In this document: positions 1 to 4,861 of the stretch, one piece after another
How positions within the stretch are numbered: the stretch's first letter is position 1
How the letters are laid out: each line of letters opens with the position of its first letter
Assembly: GCA_900313845.1 (NCBI GenBank)
Contig: OMTC01000150.1
Location: 1-5,508, forward strand
Direction of reading: 5' to 3'
Source: an uncultured Prevotellaceae bacterium
GTDB taxonomy: Bacteria > Bacteroidota > Bacteroidia > Bacteroidales > Bacteroidaceae
Length of the DNA stretch: 5,508 nucleotides
Program-made: the position numbers and the translations under genes
The notes under the pieces: generated by a model
Databases searched by the model: none
Told to the model about the DNA's origin: nothing
Seen by the model: only the letters and a program-made list of their open reading frames with translations

Positions 1-1344
1 AGTAGGATAACCCTTTGGATATTTCTGACATACAATCCAATAGTAGTAATCACCATTCATCCAACAAAGGCGAAGCGGACTGTCCTTGGAACCTGGCAAG
101 ATGAACGGACGCACATTATTCTTCTCGGAGTTCTGCGTGATAGGCACCTTTGCGGTGATGTTACCGCTACTGTTCACTGTGTATTTCCATATTTCATAGA
201 CATTGCCGTGGGTGCCAGCCGTTGGGATGGAGAGATAGATGTCCCCCACGTGGTCAGGGTCAATAGCCATTCCGCCACTGTAGCAATACTCCGTGTTGGA
301 CGGATGGAAGCGTCCACCAGCATTCGTCAAGAAAGTTAATTTCCATGAAGAACCGTTCCAATGCGCATAGTAATACTGATGCGTGTTCTTGTCGTTCGAG
401 ATGCGCACCATCGCCACTACAGGGTTTTCGTTCTCATCGAGTGAGATTTGCCACACCCAGTCGCGATAGTTAGTAGGAGCATCGATAATCGTATTTGGAT
501 AGGACGACTTGTAAGAATCAGTTTTGTTGACATTGAATTTTCCGTTCGCAATAGTGGAAAGCACAGTGCCTTTCAGGTCACAGAGTTTCGGCGTGGAAGA
601 ATAAGTGCCATCGCTATTCTTTTTGGCATTGATTTCAATCACATTGAAATAGAGCCAGTTGGGATATTCGTTATCAGGATGCCCCGTAGTGTAGCTCACA
701 TAGATTTTGTCCTTTCCGTTGCTCTGATACTTGGCGTATGGACGTGCGCCTGTGCTCTGCACCATCTGGAAAGGTCCCCACTCGAAGTTGCAATTGTCGT
801 TGGCATCGGGCATGGAGAGTTTTCCGATGGTCGGGTGCCAACCGATACCTCGCCAGCAGAGATAGATGTGGTCGGGGTCATCGCTCAGAATGAACGGCGA
901 CGGATAAGTGGTTTTGTTCTCCACGACGAGCACCTTTTCCTCACCAAGATTGGTGATGTCGCCAGGTTTCTTGGAAATGCGGTAGTAGAACTTTGCCTCG
1001 TCGGTATGGCGGGTGTAGAAAATCATGATGCGCTTGTCGGGCAAAGTGAGGAACGTAGGGTTGTTGTGGTCGTCGGGTTGGAACACACTGCGAACCAGCA
1101 CATCCTCGCGCTTGTTGTTCACAAAGTCCATCTGCGTTGCCTTGATGGCTCCGTGTACGTCGATGTAACCGATATAAGCAGCATTGATGTTTCCGTCAGG
1201 ACTTGTGTAGTGCATGGCACGCGGGTCAGCAAACCAACACCATGCGCCTTCGTCTGCTACAATATTTCCACCATTCGTAATTTGTGCCTTTGCCGACACC
1301 ACCGCCAGCAAAGAAATAGTCAGTAAAAAGTTTCTTAGTTTCAT
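1..1344 (-). CDS. Secreted BNR-4 repeat-family protein, 3' end outside the window
   Basis: The reading frame is open without a stop from the ATG at 1344 to the left edge, giving 448 residues with the C-terminus missing. Residues 1-20 form a signal peptide (MKLRNFLLTISLLAVVSAKA, cut before Gln21), so the product is exported. The mature protein begins with GAWCWFADPRAMHY near residue 33, followed by IGYIDVHGAI and DDHNNPTFLTLPDKRIMIFY. These Trp/Asp-rich and DDHNNP motifs are the signature of the BNR_4 beta-propeller family, as I recall it. Later blades show SDDPDHIYLCWRG, YVSYTTGHPDNEYPN and GGMAIDPDHVGDIYLSIP. Known family members include polysaccharide lyases and uncharacterised proteins of glycan-use loci, so a role on extracellular or periplasmic polysaccharide is likely, but substrate and activity cannot be read from the sequence. 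The start is firm because the signal peptide begins exactly there. No Shine-Dalgarno or TAnnTTTG box lies in the 16-bp gap to the upstream regulator gene, so transcription may come from that gene's promoter. Confidence 0.85.
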   Translation of the reverse strand, partial: MKLRNFLLTISLLAVVSAKAQITNGGNIVADEGAWCWFADPRAMHYTSPDGNINAAYIGYIDVHGAIKATQMDFVNNKREDVLVRSVFQPDDHNNPTFLTLPDKRIMIFYTRHTDEAKFYYRISKKPGDITNLGEEKVLVVENKTTYPSPFILSDDPDHIYLCWRGIGWHPTIGKLSMPDANDNCNFEWGPFQMVQSTGARPYAKYQSNGKDKIYVSYTTGHPDNEYPNWLYFNVIEINAKKNSDGTYSSTPKLCDLKGTVLSTIANGKFNVNKTDSYKSSYPNTIIDAPTNYRDWVWQISLDENENPVVAMVRISNDKNTHQYYYAHWNGSSWKLTFLTNAGGRFHPSNTEYCYSGGMAIDPDHVGDIYLSIPTAGTHGNVYEIWKYTVNSSGNITAKVPITQNSEKNNVRPFILPGSKDSPLRLCWMNGDYYYWIVCQKYPKGYPT

Positions 1345-1360
1345 TATAGTTAGGAGTTTA

Positions 1361-1795
1361 TTATATTTTTGTTTTGTTCTTGCAGGATGCACAGATGCCC
1401 TTCACCATGTAGTTGACCGACAGCGGCACATAGTCGTCGGGCAATTCCACCGGAGGAATCGGCGTGTCGTTCAGGCAGAAAGTGCGATGGCATTTCTCAC
1501 AATAGAAATGCACGTGCTGGTCGTCGTCTTCATGATGGGAATGGCTGTGGCACAACTCATAGCGCACAGCATCGCTTCCATCCTCCAACGCATGCACCAA
1601 GTGATGTTCCTTGAAAAGAGTGAGGCAGCGGGAGATGCTCGACTTGTCCAAGGTCAGCAACCTGTCTTCCAATTCCATGAGCGACATAGGTCGCCCTGCC
1701 CTATCCAGAGCCTCAGCCACAAGAATACGATTGGCAGTGGGACGAATGCCGTGGTCGTCTAATAATAATAGGTATTCTTTTTTGTGATTATTCAT
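1361..1795 (-). CDS. Fur-family metal-responsive transcriptional repressor
   Basis: This complete 144-residue protein has the usual Fur-family length. The N-terminal winged helix covers about residues 5-78; GIRPTANRILVAEAL and the recognition-helix region KSSISRCLTLFKEHHLV match the family pattern. The C-terminal metal and dimer domain starts near residue 80. It has two CxxC pairs, Cys99/Cys102 and Cys135/Cys138, expected to hold a structural zinc, and a His-rich sensory segment around residues 82-96 (CHSHSHHEDDDQHVHF), whose final H-x-H-F matches the regulatory-site motif of the family. It should bind DNA as a metal-loaded dimer in the cytoplasm. Fur, Zur and PerR subtypes cannot be separated here; divergence from a Cu/Zn-type exporter makes a zinc or related metal sensor my preferred inference. 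A promoter with good spacing lies about 70 bases upstream, overlapped by an AT-rich palindrome that could mediate autoregulation. The gene is followed after 16 bp by the BNR-4 gene on the same strand, an odd partner. Confidence 0.92.
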   Translation of the reverse strand: MNNHKKEYLLLLDDHGIRPTANRILVAEALDRAGRPMSLMELEDRLLTLDKSSISRCLTLFKEHHLVHALEDGSDAVRYELCHSHSHHEDDDQHVHFYCEKCHRTFCLNDTPIPPVELPDDYVPLSVNYMVKGICASCKNKTKI

Positions 1796-1854
1796 TGTTC
1801 CTCAGTCCTTATTTTTCTGAAAAAAGTAGCTATACTTCTCTGTCTATCATTTGT

Positions 1855-1871
1855 TTATTTTGCAAAAATAA
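1855..1871. promoter_or_regulatory. AT-rich near-palindrome over the regulator's promoter, possible operator
   Basis: TTATTTTGCAAAAATAA is a near-palindrome with a perfect 10-bp core, TTTTGCAAAA (1858-1867). It overlaps the -7 element of the minus-strand promoter, where a bound dimer would block transcription. Its half TTTTGCAA recurs at 1907-1914, beside the exporter's promoter. Fur-family operators are typically AT-rich palindromes, so autoregulation is plausible. AT-rich DNA easily produces such matches, hence the low confidence. Confidence 0.35.
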
Positions 1872-1893
1872 GGCAAAAAAAAGAGACCACAAA
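1863..1893 (-). promoter_or_regulatory. Predicted Bacteroidales-type promoter for the Fur-family gene
   Basis: On the minus strand, TTTG (1893-1890) is followed after 19 bases by TATTTTTG (1870-1863). This fits the Bacteroidales primary sigma factor consensus of TTTG, about 19-21 bases, then TAnnTTTG. It would start transcription near 1856-1859 and leave a leader of about 60 bases before the ATG at 1795. The match and spacing are seen directly; use of the promoter is inferred. Confidence 0.65.
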
Positions 1894-1909
1894 GACCAAA
1901 ACAAACTTT

Positions 1910-1924
1910 TGCAACCAAGTTGCA
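1910..1924. promoter_or_regulatory. Spaced perfect palindrome TGCAAC-N3-GTTGCA, candidate operator of the exporter gene
   Basis: TGCAAC (1910-1915) and GTTGCA (1919-1924) are exact inverted repeats separated by CAA. The site ends 12 bases upstream of the exporter's TAnnTTTG box, so it would lie at about -38 to -24 relative to transcription start, a position suited to repression. It sits between the divergently transcribed Fur-like regulator and the metal exporter, the usual place for such a regulator's site. That this regulator binds it is an inference; I cannot assign the motif to a characterised Fur or Zur box with certainty. Confidence 0.5.
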
Positions 1925-1936
1925 TGAAAAACTCCA

Positions 1937-1944
1937 TACCTTTG
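1937..1944 (+). promoter_or_regulatory. Predicted -7 element of the exporter promoter
   Basis: TACCTTTG matches the Bacteroidales TAnnTTTG element exactly and would start transcription near 1948, leaving a leader of about 19 bases before the ATG at 1967. The upstream element is poor: TTTG at 1908-1911 is 25 bases away (longer than usual) and GTTG at 1919-1922 only 14. A weak upstream box would fit a promoter that is controlled or needs help, but this is inference. Confidence 0.55.
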
Positions 1945-1966
1945 CGGCAGAAATCAAAAAAACAGT

Positions 1967-3376
1967 ATGGAAACTATGATTGAATGGCTTGAAGCGTATT
2001 GGAACGCATTGATTATGATGGTTGCCGAAATGGCACCTTATCTATTGTTAGGATTCTTCGTGGCAGGAATACTCCACACCTTCGTACCTCGTAGCATCTA
2101 CTCCCGTCACCTTGCTCCGCGCAACATGAAGAGCGTGGTGAAGGCAGCCCTTTTGGGCATTCCTCTCCCACTCTGTTCCTGCGGTGTGATACCTACCAGC
2201 GTATCGCTCCGAAAGGAAGGTGCCAGTCACGGAGCATGCACGAGTTTTCTCATTGCCACTCCTCAAACGGGTGTCGATTCCATTGCAGCCACCTACTCGC
2301 TCATGGGTCTGCCTTTCGCCATCGTTCGCCCTATCGCTGCCCTTTTCACTGCCATGTTCGGAGGCTGGTTAGTGAACCGTTATGCCAAGGATGACGAGCA
2401 GATTTCTGCGGAAGCAGCAAAGGGCCTCACCCCCAACCCCTCTCCAAAGGGCGAGGGGAGTTGTCACTCAGAAGAAGATCACTGTGAGTGCGGATGCGGT
2501 TGCGAACACGAGCATCACTACCATTCGTTGAAGGACAAATTCGTAGGTGCGCTGCGCTATGGTTTTGTGGAGATGTTCCAAGACGTGGGTAAATGGCTCA
2601 TCATCGGTTTGCTCATTGCAGCCCTCATCACCGTTGCCATCCCTAACGAATGGCTCGCTGCTTTGCACGAATACAAACTGCTCAACATGCTCATCGTGCT
2701 TGCCATTGCCATACCGATGTACGTTTGTGCTACAGGTTCTATCCCTATCGCCGTGTCGCTCATGGCAAAAGGTCTCACCCCTGGTGCCGCACTCGTATTG
2801 CTCATGGCAGGTCCTGCCGTCAACAGTGCCAGCATCCTCGTTATCGGCAAGGCATTCGGTCGCCGCACACTTCGCCTCTACATCCTCTCCATCGTGATTG
2901 GTGCCATCGCCTTCGGTCTTGGCATCGACTACCTCCTCCCTCAGCAGTGGTTCGCTGTCACAGGTGGATTCGTAGAAGCAGCCCACTGCGGACATTGCCT
3001 CAGCACATGGGATTGGATTTTCATCGCACTCTTCCTCGTGCTCCTCATCAATGCTTTCACGGCTCGATTCCGCCACTCCCACGAACTGACCCACGAGCAC
3101 GAGCATCATCATGAGCATGAGCATCACCATCACGAAGAAGCAGCACAAAGCGAAGAACCAAGTGCTGCACCTTCTACCATCATCTACCAGGTGAAAGGCA
3201 TGACTTGCAACCACTGCAAGGCAAGTGTGGAAAAGGCTTTGAGCAGTGTTGAAGGTGTGGAAAAGGTGGAAGTCGATCTCGCCAAAGGCATCGCCTATGT
3301 GCAGGGAAATCACAACACCCAAGCAGCACTCGATGCTGTGAATGCCATCGGTTTTAACATCTCACTTTCAGAATGA
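1967..3376 (+). CDS. SO_0444-type Cu/Zn efflux permease with C-terminal heavy-metal-associated domain
   Basis: This 469-residue inner-membrane protein belongs to the ArsP_1-type permease superfamily (PF03773), subgroup SO_0444, annotated for copper and zinc efflux. The first permease half covers about residues 10-140, with the hallmark IPLPLCSCGVIPTSVSLRKE (Cys70, Cys72) and FLIATPQTGVDS. The second half covers about 190-365, with CATGSIPIAVSLMAKG and LLMAGPAVNSAS. I count about eight hydrophobic segments. Residues 166-186 form a soluble loop dense in Cys and His (Cys166, 173, 175, 177, 179 plus five His), and residues 370-389 are a His/Glu-rich linker. A ferredoxin-like HMA domain follows at about 404-467, with the metal-binding GMTCNHC (Cys414, Cys417). 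CGHC at 341-344 is another possible site. The HMA domain and loops probably capture cytosolic metal for export, though loop topology is not proven. A 13-residue repeat-derived insert precedes the first loop. I chose the ATG at 1967 because it follows the promoter box closely and leads straight into the family N-terminus; METM allows a start at residue 4. Metal specificity is unproven. Confidence 0.92.
   Translation: METMIEWLEAYWNALIMMVAEMAPYLLLGFFVAGILHTFVPRSIYSRHLAPRNMKSVVKAALLGIPLPLCSCGVIPTSVSLRKEGASHGACTSFLIATPQTGVDSIAATYSLMGLPFAIVRPIAALFTAMFGGWLVNRYAKDDEQISAEAAKGLTPNPSPKGEGSCHSEEDHCECGCGCEHEHHYHSLKDKFVGALRYGFVEMFQDVGKWLIIGLLIAALITVAIPNEWLAALHEYKLLNMLIVLAIAIPMYVCATGSIPIAVSLMAKGLTPGAALVLLMAGPAVNSASILVIGKAFGRRTLRLYILSIVIGAIAFGLGIDYLLPQQWFAVTGGFVEAAHCGHCLSTWDWIFIALFLVLLINAFTARFRHSHELTHEHEHHHEHEHHHHEEAAQSEEPSAAPSTIIYQVKGMTCNHCKASVEKALSSVEGVEKVEVDLAKGIAYVQGNHNTQAALDAVNAIGFNISLSE
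2423..2461 (+). repeat. In-frame palindromic repeat encoding GLTPNPSPKGEGS inside the exporter gene
   Basis: These 39 bases encode residues 153-165 of the exporter, GLTPNPSPKGEGS, in the cytosol-like loop between the two permease halves. The DNA is C-rich and then G-rich, unlike its surroundings, and folds into a hairpin: CCCCTCTCC (2437-2445), loop AAAG, then GGCGAGGGG (2450-2458), with 8 of 9 positions paired. From memory, LTPNPSPKGEG-like peptides recur in unrelated predicted proteins of Bacteroidetes and other bacteria because a dispersed palindromic DNA repeat lands in genes. The insert keeps the reading frame and adds no metal ligands, while the ligand-rich segment starts immediately after it. 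Confidence 0.7.
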
Positions 3377-3380
3377 CATG

Positions 3381-3411
3381 TCAACTGAACTGTATCAGCT
3401 TGATTGGTTTG
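3381..3411 (+). terminator. Weak hairpin after the exporter gene, possible terminator
   Basis: TCAACTGA (3381-3388) can pair with TCAGCTTGA (3395-3403) with one bulged base and a 6-base loop, followed by the T-rich TTGGTTTGCTT. It begins five bases after the exporter's stop codon. The stem is short and the T-tract interrupted, so termination here is only possible, not clear. Confidence 0.3.
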
Positions 3412-3460
3412 CTTACATAGAAACAAAGCGACAAAGGACTGCTTTTGATGCAGCACTTGA

Positions 3461-3566
3461 GGGGATTTTCTGAAGCGATTTCGGGGATTTACTGAAACGT
3501 TTTATGGGATTATCAGATGCGCATTTGGGGATTGACTGAACCGTTCCTTTGGATTCAACTAGTTGC
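3461..3566 (+). repeat. Degenerate tandem repeat, four units of 21-24 bp plus a partial fifth
   Basis: Units begin at 3461, 3483, 3506, 3527 and 3551 (the last partial). Each starts GGGGATT or a close variant and continues as an ACTGAA-CG-TTT-like core, for example GGGGATTTACTGAAACGTTT at 3483. Unit lengths are 22, 23, 21 and 24 bases, so length drift and substitutions show decay or loose constraint. The DNA lies in the 467-bp gene-free stretch between the exporter (stop at 3376) and the thioredoxin gene (start at 3844). The in-frame ORF running through it from 3517 is not accepted as coding, because the thioredoxin gene's signal peptide starts at 3844. Function is unknown; a decayed mobile repeat or an array of binding sites are both possible. 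Confidence 0.6.
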
Positions 3567-3622
3567 CGAAGGTTCGTCATCGACTTGGCGAGCCTTCGGC
3601 GTTGCGATGGCGAAGGTTCGCC
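3565..3622. repeat. Two GC-rich hairpins at the centre of the intergenic repeat region
   Basis: GCCGAAGGTTCG (3565-3576) pairs with CGAGCCTTCGGC (3589-3600) around a 12-base loop, giving 12 pairs in RNA including one G-U. Eight bases later GGCGAAGGTTCGCC (3609-3622) is a compact stem of five pairs with a 4-base loop. The two share the sequence CGAAGGTTCG, so they look like copies of one palindromic unit. No T-tract follows, so a standard intrinsic terminator is unlikely. They lie between forward repeats on the left and inverted copies on the right. Confidence 0.55.
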
Positions 3623-3666
3623 GTGTTAACGTTGAGGGCTCGACATTTGGCTTACGCCGAGCTAAA

Positions 3667-3755
3667 GGTTCAGTAAAATCGAAGGAAAAGTTCACTACAT
3701 TCGAAGGAGAAGGTTTGCAAAAAAGAAGGAGAGCACCAGTGAAATCGAAGGAGAA
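3667..3755 (-). repeat. Three inverted copies of the upstream tandem-repeat motif
   Basis: Three related segments lie at 3667-3686, 3690-3711 and 3735-3755, sharing TCGAAGGA followed by A or G. Read on the minus strand the first gives TCGATTTTACTGAACC and the third TCGATTTCACTGGT; both resemble the GGATT-ACTGAACC core of the forward units at 3461-3550. The middle copy is weaker. Together with the forward units and central hairpins, they give the region an overall inverted-repeat plan. The minus-strand ORF across it repeats FSFDFT twice, which simply reflects the DNA repeat. Confidence 0.5.
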
Positions 3756-3757
3756 CA

Positions 3758-3789
3758 CTTGTCAGTTACAAGCTTTTTCGGTAACTTTG
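3758..3789 (+). promoter_or_regulatory. Predicted promoter of the thioredoxin/TonB-like gene
   Basis: CTTG (3758-3761) and TAACTTTG (3782-3789) are separated by 20 bases and match the Bacteroidales TTTG and TAnnTTTG elements with consensus spacing. Transcription would start near 3793-3796, leaving a leader of about 50 bases. A stem of TTTCGGT (3776-3782) with ACCGAAA (3792-3798) brackets the -7 box and could be a regulatory site. The promoter is immediately downstream of the last repeat copy. It also supports the ATG at 3844 over any upstream in-frame start, since it lies inside the longer open frame. Confidence 0.65.
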
Positions 3790-3843
3790 CCACCGAAAGG
3801 CATCAATCTCTTGCTTTTTATCATCAACACATCTACAAAACTC

Positions 3844-4767
3844 ATGAAAAAAGTTCTATTTGCCCTCGTGGCACTCCTTTGCACCATAGGAGTCTCGGCT
3901 CAAGACAACGACTCCATCTACGAAAAGAACCTGCTGAAACCTGGTACTCCCGCTCCGATTATTCCGCTCGATGGTAAAGACGGAAGCAAATACGGGCTGA
4001 ACCAATACCAGAAGATGATGGGCAATTACATGGCTGTCTATTTCTATGCAGGTTGGTGCCCTGACTGCCGCAAGGTGGCACCCGACTTCGTTCAGAAGAT
4101 TCAGAAAGACTGCAAGTCGCTCAACATCAGTCCTTTCTATGTGTCGTTCGACAAGGATTCAACCACTTTTAAGGAATATAGGGAAAAGGAAGACATGCAC
4201 GGCATGGTGTTCTTAGAGACGAAGAAATGGAAGGAATCGAAAGTGGCAATGGATTACCATCTGGAATGGATTCCAACCTTCTATCTCATCAGTCCCGATG
4301 GTAAGGTGGACTTCGCTACCATCAACTTCACGAAACTGATGGACCGCATTGAGCAACTGAAAAAGGAGGGAAAGATAAAGGAATTAGACATGAAACTACC
4401 CCAATTTTTCGGTGGGACTCAGAGACTGCTCGAATATCTGTCCAAAAACTTACAATATCCAAGCGAAGCAGACAGATTTGATTTCGAAGGGCGCGTCATC
4501 ATGAAGTTCTACGTGAATGAAGATGGCACCATCTCCGACATCTCTTGCATCAAAGCACAGGGCACCAAACCTTACTCGAAAAAATTCCTCGCTCTACCAG
4601 AAAGCGAACAAAAAGCAAAGGAGGAAGCTCTGCTGAAACTCATGGCAAAAGAAGGCTACCGAGTCGTGAAAAACATGCCTCGCTGGATTCCTGGTAACGT
4701 CTCGGGCAAACCCGTCAAAACAAGTTTCAATTTGCCAATTACCTTCAAGTTGACAAAGAAGAAATAG
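3844..4767 (+). CDS. Secreted thioredoxin-fold protein fused to a TonB C-terminal-like domain
   Basis: The protein is 307 residues from the ATG at 3844. The frame is open upstream to 3517, but a signal peptide starts exactly at this ATG (MKKVLFALVALLCTIGVSA, cut before Gln20), and the upstream part is repeat DNA. No lipobox is seen, so it should be a soluble periplasmic protein. The thioredoxin/TlpA-like domain spans about residues 32-175: the redox motif is WCPDC (Cys72, Cys75) and the cis-proline is in WIPTFYLISPDG (Pro144). A TonB-C-like domain spans about 187-304, with FGGTQRLLEYLSKNLQYP, GRVIMKFYVNEDGTISD, MPRWIPG, GKPVKTSFNLPI and a final F-x-L. Both domains look complete. Unlike true TonB it has no N-terminal membrane anchor or Pro-rich spacer, so energy transduction is unlikely. 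Thiol-disulfide exchange, perhaps aimed at an envelope partner bound by the second domain, is the best guess. It has its own promoter and a strong terminator. A link to the metal exporter upstream is not shown. Confidence 0.88.
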   Translation: MKKVLFALVALLCTIGVSAQDNDSIYEKNLLKPGTPAPIIPLDGKDGSKYGLNQYQKMMGNYMAVYFYAGWCPDCRKVAPDFVQKIQKDCKSLNISPFYVSFDKDSTTFKEYREKEDMHGMVFLETKKWKESKVAMDYHLEWIPTFYLISPDGKVDFATINFTKLMDRIEQLKKEGKIKELDMKLPQFFGGTQRLLEYLSKNLQYPSEADRFDFEGRVIMKFYVNEDGTISDISCIKAQGTKPYSKKFLALPESEQKAKEEALLKLMAKEGYRVVKNMPRWIPGNVSGKPVKTSFNLPITFKLTKKK

Positions 4768-4803
4768 ACCTATCACCCTCTTTAAGAGTGAGGGAACTAT
4801 CAT

Positions 4804-4850
4804 AAAGAACCGACGAACGCTAAGGATTTGCAACGTTCGTCGGTTCTTTT
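4804..4850. terminator. Strong bidirectional intrinsic terminator between convergent genes
   Basis: AAAGAACCGACGAACG (4804-4819) pairs perfectly over 16 bases with 4834-4849, around a 14-base loop. On the plus strand the stem ends in a T-run followed by CATTTTT, and on the minus strand it also ends in TTT. It lies 37 bases after the thioredoxin gene's stop and 12 bases past the stop of the dockerin gene, so it probably ends both transcripts. A smaller hairpin, CCCTC with GAGGG, lies just upstream in 4778-4796. Confidence 0.9.
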
Positions 4851-4861
4851 CATTTTTAAGT

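Noticed and set aside
448..1326. 292-residue open frame on the plus strand
   Set aside because: It lies opposite the BNR-4 gene, whose frame is continuous, starts with a signal peptide and carries family motifs. The plus-strand translation has no recognisable domain.
1214..1762. 182-residue open frame on the plus strand
   Set aside because: It spans the antisense of the BNR-4 start and most of the Fur-family gene, both of which are well supported by motifs.
1795..1983. 62-residue open frame on the plus strand across the divergent intergenic region
   Set aside because: It covers the promoters and palindromes, has low-complexity Lys/Ser content, and overlaps the exporter start in another frame.
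2468..3322. 284-residue open frame on the minus strand
   Set aside because: It is the antisense of the exporter's permease and HMA regions; its Met/Leu/Val runs are just the reverse of the His-rich codons.
3461..3566. CRISPR array
   Set aside because: Units of 21-24 bases follow each other directly with no unique spacers, are degenerate, and no cas gene is present.
3555..3758. 67-residue open frame on the minus strand with FSFDFT twice
   Set aside because: The peptide repetition follows the DNA repeats, no domain is recognisable, and no promoter-like element was seen for it.
3517..3843. 109-residue N-terminal extension of the thioredoxin/TonB-like protein
   Set aside because: The frame is open, but it encodes repeat-derived sequence, has no targeting signal, contains the predicted promoter, and would bury a perfect signal peptide that starts at 3844.
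4827..4836. TTTGCAACGTT as a further copy of the candidate operator
   Set aside because: It lies mostly in the loop of the intrinsic terminator, lacks the GTTGCA half with 3-base spacing, and is not near a promoter.
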